Positions 34,170 through 42,569 of a stretch of 64,000 nucleotides of DNA are shown here, in pieces. The stretch spans positions 82,978 to 146,977 of the forward strand of contig NZ_FNVO01000020.1 of assembly GCF_900108175.1 (NCBI RefSeq), in the 5' to 3' direction. Position numbers and translations under genes: made by a program. The stretch's first letter is position 1; every line of letters begins with the position of its first letter. This stretch comes from Thermomonospora echinospora (GTDB taxonomy: Bacteria > Actinomycetota > Actinomycetes > Streptosporangiales > Streptosporangiaceae). The notes beneath the pieces are model-generated. The model was not told the DNA's origin. It saw nothing but the letters and a program-made list of their open reading frames with translations, and ran no database searches.

Positions 34170-34597
34170 GGCCGTCCCCCTTCCGGGAGTTCGATGACGA
34201 CGGTGCCGGTCACGTGGGCGCCGAGGGAGTTGGTGCCGCGTACGGCGATCTCCACGCGGCGGGCGGCGTCGTCCTTGGCGGACACGGTGCCGGTCAGCGT
34301 CATCGTGTCGCCGGGGTAGTTGGGGGCGCCCAGCCGGATCCTGATGGCCCTGACCCGGGCGGCGGGCCCGGCCCAGCTCGTCGCGTACCGGTCGACCAGG
34401 CCGTTGGTGGTGAGGATGTTCATGAAGACGTCCCTGGATCCGCGTTCCACGGCGAGCCCGGGGTCGTGGTGGACGTCCTGGTAGTCGCGGCTGGCGATGG
34501 CGGTGGCCACGATCATGGTGCGGGTCAGCGGGATGCTCAGCTCGGGGAGCTCCTCCCCCACCGCCACGTCCGCGTAGTCCCTGCCGGTGAGGATCAT
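34166..34597 (-). CDS. chsH1: Steroid enoyl-CoA hydratase small subunit (MaoC fold)
   Basis: 143-residue single hot-dog subunit that combines with the MaoC half of ChsH2 to hydrate the C22 enoyl-CoA. The catalytic region is ATAIASRDYQDVHHDPGLAV, and MNILTTNGLVDRYATSWAGP plus APNYPGDTMTLTGTV are typical of the ChsH1 family. ATG 34597 overlaps chsE1's stop (ATGA) and its own stop overlaps ltp2. It depends on ChsH2 for a full active site in the characterised system. Confidence 0.88.
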   Translation of the reverse strand: MILTGRDYADVAVGEELPELSIPLTRTMIVATAIASRDYQDVHHDPGLAVERGSRDVFMNILTTNGLVDRYATSWAGPAARVRAIRIRLGAPNYPGDTMTLTGTVSAKDDAARRVEIAVRGTNSLGAHVTGTVVIELPEGGRP

Positions 34598-35694
34598 GAG
34601 GCGGCGGCCTCCTCCGCGAGCAGGGCGCCCAGCCGGTCCAGGTCGGCGGAGGCCCCGCCGAGGGTGCCGGAGATCTGCTTGCCCCACAGGAAGTACCGGT
34701 GGACCGGGTAGTCGACGTCGACGCCGATACCGCCGTGCACGTGCTGGATGCGGTGGACGACGTTCAGCCCGCCCTCGTCGGCCCACCACTTGGCGACCAG
34801 GGCGGCCCGTGTCACCGGTTCGCCCGTCGCGGCCGAGGAGACCGCCTGCCACAGGCAGACCCGCGTCGCCTCGATCTCGATGTGAGAGTCGGCCAGCTGG
34901 TGCTGCACTGCCTGGAAGCTGCCCAGCGGGCGGCCGAACTGTTCGCGTTCACGCAGGTAGGACACTGCCAGCCCGAGCGCGCCGGAGGCGACGCCCACTT
35001 GGAGGGCGGCCAGCGCGATCCGGGCCAGGTCGAGCGTCCAGCCGAGCGCCCCGGCCTCCAGGGCCTGGGCGGGCGCCCGGTCGAGGGTGAGGTTGCCGGC
35101 GAGGTCGCGGCTGGTGGTCTCGGTGCGCTCCCAGGCCAGGCCGTCGGCGCCGGCGTCCACCAGGAACAGCCCGGGGCCCTCCTCACCGCTCGCGGAGACC
35201 AGCACGTGGCCGGCCCCGGTGATGGCCGGGACGGCGGCCTTGACGCCGGTCAGCCGCCAGCCGTCGCCGTCCACGACGGCGGTGCACCGGGGCGCGGCCG
35301 GGTCGTGCGGGCCGAACTCCTCCAGCGCGACGGTGAGCCGCCGCGAGCCGTCCGCGACGCCGGGCAGCAGCTCCTCCCACTGGGCGGACGTGCCGTACGC
35401 GGCCAGCGCGAGCGCCGCGACCAGCGTCGGCCAGACCGGGACGGGGGCCACGTGGCGGCCCTGTTCCTCCAGCAGGACGCACAGCGCCGCCACGCCGAGG
35501 CCCGCCCCGCCGACGTCCTCGGGCAGCGCGACTCCGAGCAGGCCCGCGTCGGCCAGTTCTCGCCACAGGGTCTCGTCGATCCGGCCGGGACCGGCCTCCA
35601 CGGTGCGCAGCCGTTCGTGAGTGGCGTGGTCGCCGAAGATCTGCCGGGCCAGTTCCTGGACGGCTTCGAGTTCCTCGCCGAGGGTGAAGTCCAT
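34594..35694 (-). CDS. chsE1: Acyl-CoA dehydrogenase alpha subunit ChsE1 (FadE28-like)
   Basis: 366-residue subunit of the heterotetrameric steroid acyl-CoA dehydrogenase. It opens MDFTLGEELEAVQELARQIF, with LLGVALPEDVGGAGLGVAAL, REREQFGRPLGSFQAVQHQL and the closing HVHGGIGVDVDYPVHRYF. In ChsE1-ChsE2 pairs only one subunit supplies the catalytic base and each contributes part of the FAD site; ChsE1 resembles the less conserved one. ATG 35694 overlaps the chsH2 stop by one base (TGATG). Confidence 0.87.
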   Translation of the reverse strand: MDFTLGEELEAVQELARQIFGDHATHERLRTVEAGPGRIDETLWRELADAGLLGVALPEDVGGAGLGVAALCVLLEEQGRHVAPVPVWPTLVAALALAAYGTSAQWEELLPGVADGSRRLTVALEEFGPHDPAAPRCTAVVDGDGWRLTGVKAAVPAITGAGHVLVSASGEEGPGLFLVDAGADGLAWERTETTSRDLAGNLTLDRAPAQALEAGALGWTLDLARIALAALQVGVASGALGLAVSYLREREQFGRPLGSFQAVQHQLADSHIEIEATRVCLWQAVSSAATGEPVTRAALVAKWWADEGGLNVVHRIQHVHGGIGVDVDYPVHRYFLWGKQISGTLGGASADLDRLGALLAEEAAAS

Positions 35695-36710
35695 CAGCGC
35701 TCCTTTCGCGGGGCGGCGGGCCGGAACACCGGAAGGGTCAGCTCGGGGTCGGCCTCCAGCCACTCCAGGACGACCGGCATGCCGATCTCGACCTCCTCGG
35801 GGGCGACGCCGGTCAGGTTGGTGATCAGCCGGGTGCCCTCGGCCAGCTCCACCACCGCGACGATGTAGGGCATGTCGAACGCCGGGTGCGGGGGGTGGTG
35901 GTTGACCACGTAGCTGTAGACGTGGCCGTCGCCCGCCGAATCGACGGTGTCCCAGTCGAACGAGCCGCACTGCGGGCAGCACGGGCCGGGCGGGTGCCGC
36001 AGCGCCTTGCACGCCGCGCAGCGCTGGACGACCAGCCGGTGCTCGCGGGCGGCCTCGAACCAGAAGGCGTTGTCGAGGTTGACGGCGGGCCTGGGCCGCA
36101 GTGCCCTGGGCTTTTCCCGTTCCTGTGGCGCCTCGGGGCGTTCCTGTGGCGCCTCGGGACGTTCCTGGGGCGCCTCGGGACGTTCCTGGGGCGCCTTGGG
36201 GCGGAACCGCAGGGTGCGCCAGCGCTGGACGGCCACGACCTCGCCGTCCTGGTCGCGGTAGGTGCGTACCGTGGTGATGAAACGTCCAGCGCCCAGCGCG
36301 GTGTTCTTCTCCGGGGAGATCGCCTCGACCACCTCCCCGGCGCTGACGTGGTCGCCGGGGACCAGTTCGCGGTGGAACTCGAACTCCGAGTCGGTGGCCA
36401 CCACGGAGGTGTAGCCGCCCTCGTCGAGCAGGGCGATCAGCTCGGCCATCCCGTCGCCCGCGCCGGGCCGGGGGTTCACGGTGGCGGCGTAGCCCCGCAT
36501 GGTCCACGCCTGCATCATCGAGGCGGGCGCCACGATCCCGTCCCGGCCGGTGGCGCGCGCCGCCTCCTCGTCCAGGTAGACGGGGTTGGGGTCGGCCATC
36601 GCCTCGACCCAGTGCCGGATCATCGGCACGTTCACCGGATCCTGCCCCGGTTTGGGCACCGACAGCTCGCGGCCCACCCAGGAGCGCAGTCGTTCCTCGT
36701 ACTCGTTCAC
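35694..36710 (-). CDS. chsH2: Steroid hydratase/aldolase subunit ChsH2 (MaoC + DUF35)
   Basis: 338-residue two-domain protein. Residues 1-165 form a MaoC-type hot dog (PMIRHWVEAMADPNPVYLDE, IVAPASMMQAWTMRGY) that pairs with ChsH1. Residues about 205-338 form DUF35: a zinc ribbon RCAACKALRHPPGPCCPQCG and an OB fold, which pairs with Ltp2. The linker holds four tandem RPEAPQE-like heptapeptides, which I have not seen noted for ChsH2. GTG 36710 overlaps the chsE2 stop by 4 bases and fixes the start. Confidence 0.9.
   Translation of the reverse strand: MNEYEERLRSWVGRELSVPKPGQDPVNVPMIRHWVEAMADPNPVYLDEEAARATGRDGIVAPASMMQAWTMRGYAATVNPRPGAGDGMAELIALLDEGGYTSVVATDSEFEFHRELVPGDHVSAGEVVEAISPEKNTALGAGRFITTVRTYRDQDGEVVAVQRWRTLRFRPKAPQERPEAPQERPEAPQERPEAPQEREKPRALRPRPAVNLDNAFWFEAAREHRLVVQRCAACKALRHPPGPCCPQCGSFDWDTVDSAGDGHVYSYVVNHHPPHPAFDMPYIVAVVELAEGTRLITNLTGVAPEEVEIGMPVVLEWLEADPELTLPVFRPAAPRKER
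36118..36201 (-). repeat. Four 21-bp units in the chsH2 linker
   Basis: Four head-to-tail 21-bp units (36118, 36139, 36160, 36181), differing at a few bases, encode (K/R)-P-E/K-A-P-Q-E heptapeptides between the MaoC and DUF35 domains. In-frame repeats can change linker length by slippage. Confidence 0.85.
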
Positions 36711-37870
36711 GCGCGCCTCGATCTCGGCAGGCCCAGTCCCTGGGTGGCGACCATGTCGCGCAGCACCTCGTTGACGCCGCCGCCGAAGGTGTTGACGATG
36801 CCCTGCCGCGACAGCTGCTCGATCTGCCCGGCCAGCACCGCCCCCGGCGACTCGGGCCGGATCCGGCCGGCCGCCCCGAGGATCCCGGTGAGGGTGCGCT
36901 GCACGTCGATGTGGGTCTCGGTGCCGTACGCCTTGGCCGCCCCGGCCTCGGCCCCGGTCAGCTCGTCCCGCTCGACGGCGATCGTCATCCGCCAGTTCAG
37001 CAGGCGCATCGCCTCCAGCTTGGCGTGGGTGCGCGCCAGGTCCCGCCGTACCCAGGGCAGCTCCAGCGCGCCGTTGTCGCGGGCCCAGGCCAGCACGTCC
37101 TCCCACAGCCGGATCATCCGGCCGCCGAGCGCGGCCAGCCCGATCCGCTCGTGGTTGAGCTGGGTAGTGATCAGCCCCCAGCCGCCGTTGACCTCGCCGA
37201 CGACCTCGGTGGCGGGCACCCGCACGCCGCTGTAGTAGGTGGCCGTCACCGACATCCCGCCCACGGTCCGGATCGGGCTCCAGGAGAACCCCTCGGCGTC
37301 GGTCGGCACGATCAGGATCGAGATGCCCCGGTGCCTGGGGGCGTCCGGGTCGGTGCGGCAGGCCAGCCAGATGTAGTCGGCGGTGTTGGCGCCGCTGGTG
37401 AAGACCTTGGCGCCGTCGATGACGAACTCGTCGCCGACGCGGACCGCGCGGGTGCTCAGCGAGGCCAGGTCGGTGCCGGCGCCGGGCTCGGTGTAGCCGA
37501 TGGCGAAGACGATGTCGCCGGACAGGATGCCCGGCAGGAACCGCCGCTTCTGCTCCTCGGTCCCGTGCCGCATCAGCGTGGGGCCGACGGTGTTGACGGT
37601 GACGAACGGGAACGGCAGCCCGGCCCGCTGCACCTCGTCGAACAGCACGTACTGCTCGCTGACGGAGCGGCCCTGCCCGCCGTACTCGACCGGCCAGCCG
37701 TACCCGAGCCAGCCGTCGGCCCCGAGCATCTTGACCACCTCGCGGAACCGCTCGCCGCCCACACCCTGCTCCCCGGCGCGGCGGCGTTCGTCCTCGGGCA
37801 GCAGGCCCGTGAAATAGGCCCGCAGTTCCGCGCGCAGCTCGCCGAGCGCCGCGGACTCACGCACATCCAT
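36707..37870 (-). CDS. chsE2: Acyl-CoA dehydrogenase beta subunit ChsE2 (FadE29-like)
   Basis: 387-residue acyl-CoA dehydrogenase subunit. GWLGYGWPVEYGGQGRSVSE, FAIGYTEPGAGTDLASLSTR, DGAKVFTSGANTADYIWLAC, DPDAPRHRGISILIVP and the C-terminal NTFGGGVNEVLRDMVATQGL follow mycobacterial FadE29 along its length. With ChsE1 it desaturates the C22 steroid acyl-CoA using FAD. ATG 37870 is preferred to longer versions because the MDVRESAALGELRAELRAYF start matches the family. Confidence 0.9.
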   Translation of the reverse strand: MDVRESAALGELRAELRAYFTGLLPEDERRRAGEQGVGGERFREVVKMLGADGWLGYGWPVEYGGQGRSVSEQYVLFDEVQRAGLPFPFVTVNTVGPTLMRHGTEEQKRRFLPGILSGDIVFAIGYTEPGAGTDLASLSTRAVRVGDEFVIDGAKVFTSGANTADYIWLACRTDPDAPRHRGISILIVPTDAEGFSWSPIRTVGGMSVTATYYSGVRVPATEVVGEVNGGWGLITTQLNHERIGLAALGGRMIRLWEDVLAWARDNGALELPWVRRDLARTHAKLEAMRLLNWRMTIAVERDELTGAEAGAAKAYGTETHIDVQRTLTGILGAAGRIRPESPGAVLAGQIEQLSRQGIVNTFGGGVNEVLRDMVATQGLGLPRSRRA

Positions 37871-37883
37871 CAAGGCCCCTTCG

Positions 37884-39539
37884 TCATGGCAGGAAGCGCA
37901 GGCGTCCACCGGCGGCGAACTCCCGGCGCAGCGCCTGCTTGTTCGCTTCGGTCATCGGGAAGTACTCGGGCGCGCCCCGGCCGGCCCACCGGAAGATCGG
38001 GTCGCCGGTGCGCCAGCCCTCGACCTGGAGCCGTCTCCTGGCGAGCTTGCCGGAGCCGGTGGCCGGCAGGCGGTGGGAGAACCGGACGAACCGCGGCGCG
38101 CCCTTGGTGCCCAGGTCCCGCTGGGCGGCCAGGAAGCCCGGCAGGTCCAGCTCCTCGAAGGTGACGCCCTCGGGGACCTCGATCGCCGCCATCACCTGGT
38201 CGCCGGACCGGGGGTCGGGCACGCCGAACGCGGCGGCGTCGATGATCTTCGGGTGCCGGCGCAGCACCAGTTCGGTGTGCCGTGCGGAGATGTTCTCCGA
38301 GTCCACCCGGATCCAGTCGCCGGAGCGTCCGGCGAAGTACACGAACCCGGCCTCGTCGATGAAGCCGAGGTCGCCGGTCCAGTACCAGCCGTGCCGTACC
38401 CGCTCGGCGTCGGCCGCAGGGTCGTTGTAGTAGCCCTCGAACCTGGCCGCGCCGTCGACGTCGACGATCTCGCCGACGGCCTCCTCGGCGTTGGTCACCC
38501 GGCCGTGCTCGTCCAGGACCGCCCGGGCGCAGGTCCGGCGGGTGTTCGGGTCGACGATCCGCACGCCGTCGTGGGCGGGACGGCCGAGCGCGGTCGGCGG
38601 GGCCTGCGGGTCCCGCCTGATCATGCCGGCGCTCTCGCTGGAGCCGTAGCCCTCCACGAGCCGGCAGCCGAAGCGGCGCCGGAACTCCTCCCTGTCCCGC
38701 GGAGACGCCTCGGTGCCGAAGGCGTGGGTGAGGGTGTTGTCGGCGTCGTCGGGCTGCTCGGGGGTGGCCAGGATGTAGCCGATCGCCTTGCCGACGTAGG
38801 TGAAGAACGTCGCCCCGTAGAACCGCACGTCGGGCAGGAACCCGGAGGCGGAGAACCGGGGCGTCAGGGCGACGCACGCGCCGGCCGCCAGCGACGGCGC
38901 CCACAGCGCCATCAGCGCGTTGCCGTGGAACAGCGGCATCGGGCAGTAACTGACGTCAGTGTGCTTGACGTCGTACTTCGCGCTGTTGGCGCGGCCCAGT
39001 TCGGCGAGCCGGCCCTGCGAGCAGCGGGCCGCCTTGGAGGCGCCGGTGGTGCCGGAGGTGAACAGCAGCAGCAGTTGCGTCGCCGGGGTGATCGACGGGG
39101 CCCGCCACGGCTCGCAGGCGTGCTCGGCGACCAGCGCGGTGTACTTGTCGTCGTCCACCAGCAGGAACCGGTCGGGCGGGACGCCGAGGTCCAGGCCGTC
39201 CAGCAGTTCCCGCCCCGCCCGGTCGGTGATCACCAGTTGCGGGTCGGTGTGCCGGACCTCCCGCTCCAGGTAGGCGCCCCGCCGGGTGGGGTTGATGCCG
39301 ACGACGGTCGCGCCGCCCAGTGCCGCCGCGCCCAGCCACAGGACGTACTCCGGCACGTTGTCCAGCAGGACGCCGAGGTGGAACGGGCCGTCCCGGCGCA
39401 GTTCGCGCGCCAGCGAGGCGCGGGCCGCGCTCTCCCGGACGACCTCGTCCCACGTCCAGGTCCGCTCGCGGCTGCGCAGGCCAGGCCGGTCATCCCCCAG
39501 CCGGGCCAGCAGCAGATCCGCGATCGTCTCGTCCCGCAC
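37884..39539 (-). CDS. fadD17: Steroid side-chain acyl-CoA synthetase, FadD17-like
   Basis: 551-residue adenylate-forming ligase: LLFTSGTTGASKAARCSQGR (P-loop), MPLFHGNALMALWAPSLAAG, KFSAS-like RFSASGFLPDVRFYGATFFT, YVGKAIGYILATPEQPDDAD, GYGSSESAG and WTGDLGFIDEAGFVYFAGRS. The YVGK...LATPELPDDADN stretch and the SxEGxxxxGD context follow mycobacterial FadD17, a CoA ligase for C5-type side chains. It is the first intact gene of the chsE2-chsH2-chsE1-chsH1-ltp2 operon, 9 bases after an OYE gene remnant. Confidence 0.85.
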   Translation of the reverse strand: MRDETIADLLLARLGDDRPGLRSRERTWTWDEVVRESAARASLARELRRDGPFHLGVLLDNVPEYVLWLGAAALGGATVVGINPTRRGAYLEREVRHTDPQLVITDRAGRELLDGLDLGVPPDRFLLVDDDKYTALVAEHACEPWRAPSITPATQLLLLFTSGTTGASKAARCSQGRLAELGRANSAKYDVKHTDVSYCPMPLFHGNALMALWAPSLAAGACVALTPRFSASGFLPDVRFYGATFFTYVGKAIGYILATPEQPDDADNTLTHAFGTEASPRDREEFRRRFGCRLVEGYGSSESAGMIRRDPQAPPTALGRPAHDGVRIVDPNTRRTCARAVLDEHGRVTNAEEAVGEIVDVDGAARFEGYYNDPAADAERVRHGWYWTGDLGFIDEAGFVYFAGRSGDWIRVDSENISARHTELVLRRHPKIIDAAAFGVPDPRSGDQVMAAIEVPEGVTFEELDLPGFLAAQRDLGTKGAPRFVRFSHRLPATGSGKLARRRLQVEGWRTGDPIFRWAGRGAPEYFPMTEANKQALRREFAAGGRLRFLP

Positions 39540-39548
39540 CCGGCTCTC

Positions 39549-39716
39549 CTAGGACGGCTGCTCGACGAGCATGCAGCCGGTGCCGTGGCAGATCCTGGGC
39601 ATGTGCTCGTCGCCCCTGCCGGGGCCCTCGTCAGTCGCCGACTTGAGGACACGGTTGCGCAACGTCACCGGTCCCGGCTTCGCCGGGGCGAGCACATCGG
39701 AAATCCGCTCGGTCAT
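39549..39716 (-). pseudogene. 55-codon remnant of an Old-Yellow-Enzyme-type oxidoreductase
   Basis: ATG 39716, with GGAGGG six bases upstream, opens MTERISDVLAPAKPGPVTLR and continues NRVLKSATDEG, the N-terminal strand and helix of NADH:flavin oxidoreductases. It then passes to HMPRICHGTGCMLVEQPS, which resembles the extreme C-terminus of that family (CMPTIYxGTxCVL). About 330 residues of the barrel are missing, yet the frame is kept and ends in TAG. I infer an internal in-frame deletion; a free-standing microprotein is less likely. It heads the side-chain operon just below two operator-like sites. Confidence 0.65.
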
Positions 39717-39782
39717 CGGGGGCCCTCCATCTCGGGTGGCGGCCTAGACGTTAGTCAGCGGGAGGCGCCGGGAGTCCGGGCA

Positions 39783-39797
39783 TCCCGCTGACCGGGA
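39783..39797. promoter_or_regulatory. Steroid-cluster palindrome upstream of the side-chain operon
   Basis: TCCCGCTGACCGGGA, full match to the consensus. A half-site CAGCGGGA lies at 39756-39763, nearer the 39716 start. It is placed to control the OYE remnant-fadD17-chsE2 operon. Confidence 0.7.
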
Positions 39798-39855
39798 GCG
39801 TCACACCTGGCGGCCGGTCCTGCGGCGCCGGCGCGGCCGTCCGGACACGGCGACG

Positions 39856-39956
39856 GTCAGCCGAAGTGGCCAGGCATGGCGGAGGTCAGCCGAAGTGGCC
39901 CAGGTACGGCGGAGGTCAGCCGAAGTAGCTCCGGTCTGGCGGAGGTCAGCCGAAGT
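39856..39956. repeat. 30-bp tandem repeats starting at an SDR stop codon
   Basis: GTCAGCCGAAGT recurs at 39856, 39885, 39915 and 39945, spacing 29, 30 and 30. The copy at 39945 holds the end of the SDR gene (its last codons and TGA on the minus strand); the other three lie after the stop, so the 3-prime end of the gene has been copied outward. Confidence 0.85.
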
Positions 39957-40707
39957 AAGCCTGGCCGCCGTCGAGGGGCAGGGTGGCGCCGGTGAGATAG
40001 CGCAGGCCGGGCTGGACCAGCGCGACGACGGCGCGGCCGATGTCCTCCTCGCAGTCGCCGATGTAGCCGAGCGGGATCGTCTTGCGGAACTCCTCGGCCG
40101 CCTCGGGGAAGGCCTCCGCCCAGCGCTGGAGCCCCGGGGACAGGGCGTGCGGGGCGATGGAGTTGGCGCGGATCCCGTCCGGCCCCCACTCGGCCGCCGC
40201 CGTCCGGGTCAGCGACCGCAGCGCCTGCTTGGCGGCGGCGTAGGCGCCGTAGGTCTGCGGGTCCCAACGGACCATGGCCGAGGTGACGAGGTTGACGATG
40301 TGCCCGCCGCCGCGCCGCTTCATGTGCGGGTGGCAGGCCTTCATGAAGGCGAACGCGGCGAACGGGCCGCTGTGGAACCCCTTGTGGAAGTCGGCGTCGC
40401 TCATCTCCAGCAGCGGGCCGAAGGCGCCGGTGTAGGCGTTGTTGACCAGGATGTCGATGCCGCCGAACCGCCCGGCGATCTCCTCGACCAGGCCGGGGAC
40501 CGCCTCCAGATCCCTGACGTCGCAGGCGAACGCCTCGCCCCGCGCTCCGCGTTCGGCGATCAGCTCGCAGGTCGCCTCCAGCTTGGCCGGGGTACGGCCC
40601 AGCACCGCGATGGCCGCGCCCTCCGAGGCGAGCGCCAGCGCGATGCCCTGGCCCACGCCCTGACCGGCCCCGGTCACGATCGCGACCTTTCCGTCGAGGC
40701 TTCCCAT
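39946..40707 (-). CDS. Short-chain dehydrogenase of the steroid cluster
   Basis: 253-residue SDR with VTGAGQGVGQGIALALASEG (cofactor), IDILVNNAYTGAFG, and NLVTSAMVRWDPQTYGAYAA followed by AKQALRSL (catalytic Ser, Tyr, Lys). It resembles the SDRs of mycobacterial side-chain clusters (Rv3548c/Rv3549c type) but the substrate is not known. Monocistronic by position; its promoter gap (40708-40902) holds two perfect operator palindromes shared with a divergent ligase gene. Confidence 0.8.
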   Translation of the reverse strand: MGSLDGKVAIVTGAGQGVGQGIALALASEGAAIAVLGRTPAKLEATCELIAERGARGEAFACDVRDLEAVPGLVEEIAGRFGGIDILVNNAYTGAFGPLLEMSDADFHKGFHSGPFAAFAFMKACHPHMKRRGGGHIVNLVTSAMVRWDPQTYGAYAAAKQALRSLTRTAAAEWGPDGIRANSIAPHALSPGLQRWAEAFPEAAEEFRKTIPLGYIGDCEEDIGRAVVALVQPGLRYLTGATLPLDGGQAYFG

Positions 40708-40778
40708 GGCCCTCCCGTCGTGCCCGTGTCCTGGTCGACGGCCATGGTCGTCCGGCGCATCTCACGCCAGGGAGGTGA

Positions 40779-40818
40779 TCCCGGTCACCGGGAGCGGCGG
40801 CCGTCCCGCTCAGCGGGA
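40779..40818. promoter_or_regulatory. Two perfect steroid palindromes, 25 bp apart
   Basis: TCCCGGTCACCGGGA at 40779-40793 and TCCCGCTCAGCGGGA at 40804-40818. Both are perfectly symmetric about the centre. They lie in the 195-bp gap between an SDR (start 40707, minus) and an acyl-CoA ligase (start 40903, plus), and are the best copies of the motif in the window. Confidence 0.78.
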
Positions 40819-40902
40819 GAGCCCGCTGTGGGCATGGGCGGGTGGCGAGAATGAGCCGCCGGGCCCCGCGGGAAACGGCGGTGGGGCGGTGGAGGAGGGC
40901 TG

Positions 40903-42525
40903 ATGGTCACAACGGAGATCTTGCAGCGGCTGACCGGCCCCGGCGGCGAGTTCGAGCTGCGCGAGGAGGAGGTGCTGGGCACCCGGCTGCCGGTGTTCGC
41001 CGGCCGGGCCCGCAGCCTCGGCGAGGTGCTCGTCCGCTCGGCCGCGTTCGGCGACCGCGACTACGTCGTCACCGCGCGGGAACGGCTGAGCTTCGCCGAG
41101 CACGCCGCCCAGGTCGCCTCCCTGGCCAGGGCGCTGCGCGAGGACCACGGGGTGCGGCCGGGCGACCGCGTCGCCGTCAACGCCGCCAACCACCCCGGCT
41201 GGATCGTCTCGTTCTGGGGCGCGATCGCCGCCGGTGCCGTCGCCGTGGGGTACAACGCCTGGTGGACGCGCCACGAGATCGAGTACGCGCTCGGCCACAC
41301 CGAGCCCACGGTGGTCATCGCCGACGCCGAGCGGGCCGCGCTGACCCCGGCCCGCGACGGTGTGACGCTGCTGACCCTGGAGGGGGACGTCGCGGAACTG
41401 GCGCGCCGCCACCCGGATGCGGAACTGGAGATACCGCAGGCCGCCGAGGACGATCCGGCGGTCATCCTCTACACCAGCGGGACGTCGGGGCGCCCCAAGG
41501 GCGCGGTGCACTCGCACCGCAACCTGACCTCGGTGGTCGAGTACCACCGGACCATCGACGCGCTGATGCGCGCGTTCGGCGACCCCGTCGATCCGGCGAG
41601 CCGCCGCTACCTGCTGGCGCTGCCGCTGTTCCACATTGCCGGCCTGCACAACCTGGCCGTCCCCCGGCTGGCCACCGGCAGCACGGTCGTCATGCACGAG
41701 GGCGCGTTCGACGTGGACCGGGTGCTGCGGCTGATCGAGAAGGAGCGGGTCACCAACTGGGGCGCGGTGCCGACCATGGCGCACCGGCTGATGGAGCACG
41801 GCGACCTGTCCGGGTACGACGTGTCGTCGCTGACGGCGTTCGCCCTGGCGTCGGCGCCGTCCTCCCCGGCCTTCAAGGACAGGCTGCGCAGCGCCTTCCC
41901 GCCCGCCCGCGACGCGCTGGTCGACAGCTACGGGCTGACCGAGTCGTGCACGGCGGTGACCACCGCGTCCCCGCTGGACCTGGCCGAGTCGCCGGGCACG
42001 CTGGGCCGTCCCATCGTCGGCGTGCAGGTGGAGATCCGCGACCCCGAGGGCCGGACGCTGCCGGTGGGCGAGGAGGGCGAGGTGTGCGTGCGCAGCGCCT
42101 ACAACATGCTGGGCTACTGGCAGGACCCCAAGGCCACCGGGCAGGCCCTCGACGCGGACCGGTGGCTGCACACCGGCGACATCGGCATGCTCGACGAGCA
42201 GGGCCGGCTGCGGCTGACCGCCCGGCGCACGGACCTGATCCTGCGCGGCGGCGAGAACGTCTACCCCGCCGAGATCGAGAACGTGCTGGCCGAGCACCCC
42301 GGCGTACGCGAGTGCATCGTGCTGGGCGCGCCCCACCCGGACCTGGGCCAGGAGGTCACGGCGGTGGTGGTGGCCGCCGGGGAGCCGCCCGCGGAACGGG
42401 AACTGGCGGAGTTCGTCGGCGAACGGCTGGCCTACTTCAAGGTCCCCTCACGCTGGCGGATCACCGCCGAGCCGCTGCCCCGCAACGCCACCGGAAAGGT
42501 GATCCGGCAGCAGGTCGAGATCTAG
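40903..42525 (+). CDS. Acyl-CoA synthetase of the steroid cluster
   Basis: 540-residue class I adenylate-forming ligase: [20 protein letters not shown] (P-loop), [66 protein letters not shown] and the lysine in [12 protein letters not shown]. It probably activates a steroid side-chain or ring acid to its CoA ester, given its operon partner chsB1 and shared operators, but I cannot choose between FadD19-like and general ligases from sequence alone. ATG 40903 follows GGAGGA. Confidence 0.82.
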   Translation: MVTTEILQRLTGPGGEFELREEEVLGTRLPVFAGRARSLGEVLVRSAAFGDRDYVVTARERLSFAEHAAQVASLARALREDHGVRPGDRVAVNAANHPGWIVSFWGAIAAGAVAVGYNAWWTRHEIEYALGHTEPTVVIADAERAALTPARDGVTLLTLEGDVAELARRHPDAELEIPQAAEDDPAVILYTSGTSGRPKGAVHSHRNLTSVVEYHRTIDALMRAFGDPVDPASRRYLLALPLFHIAGLHNLAVPRLATGSTVVMHEGAFDVDRVLRLIEKERVTNWGAVPTMAHRLMEHGDLSGYDVSSLTAFALASAPSSPAFKDRLRSAFPPARDALVDSYGLTESCTAVTTASPLDLAESPGTLGRPIVGVQVEIRDPEGRTLPVGEEGEVCVRSAYNMLGYWQDPKATGQALDADRWLHTGDIGMLDEQGRLRLTARRTDLILRGGENVYPAEIENVLAEHPGVRECIVLGAPHPDLGQEVTAVVVAAGEPPAERELAEFVGERLAYFKVPSRWRITAEPLPRNATGKVIRQQVEI

Positions 42526-42569
42526 GACTCGTTCCCCCTTCGGGCATTGACCACCATCGGGAGCCGCTG

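Noticed and set aside
39549..39716. Mycofactocin-type precursor peptide
   Set aside because: The small cysteine-containing ORF first looked like MftA, but it lacks the conserved IDGMCGVY-type C-terminus and instead matches the two ends of an OYE protein.
39856..39956. CRISPR array
   Set aside because: Units are about 30 bp with no unique spacers of constant length; they are contiguous tandem copies of a gene end, and no cas genes are near.
40903..42525. Naming this ligase FadD19
   Set aside because: Context fits, but the visible motifs are shared by all class I acyl-CoA ligases and I could not find FadD19-specific residues.
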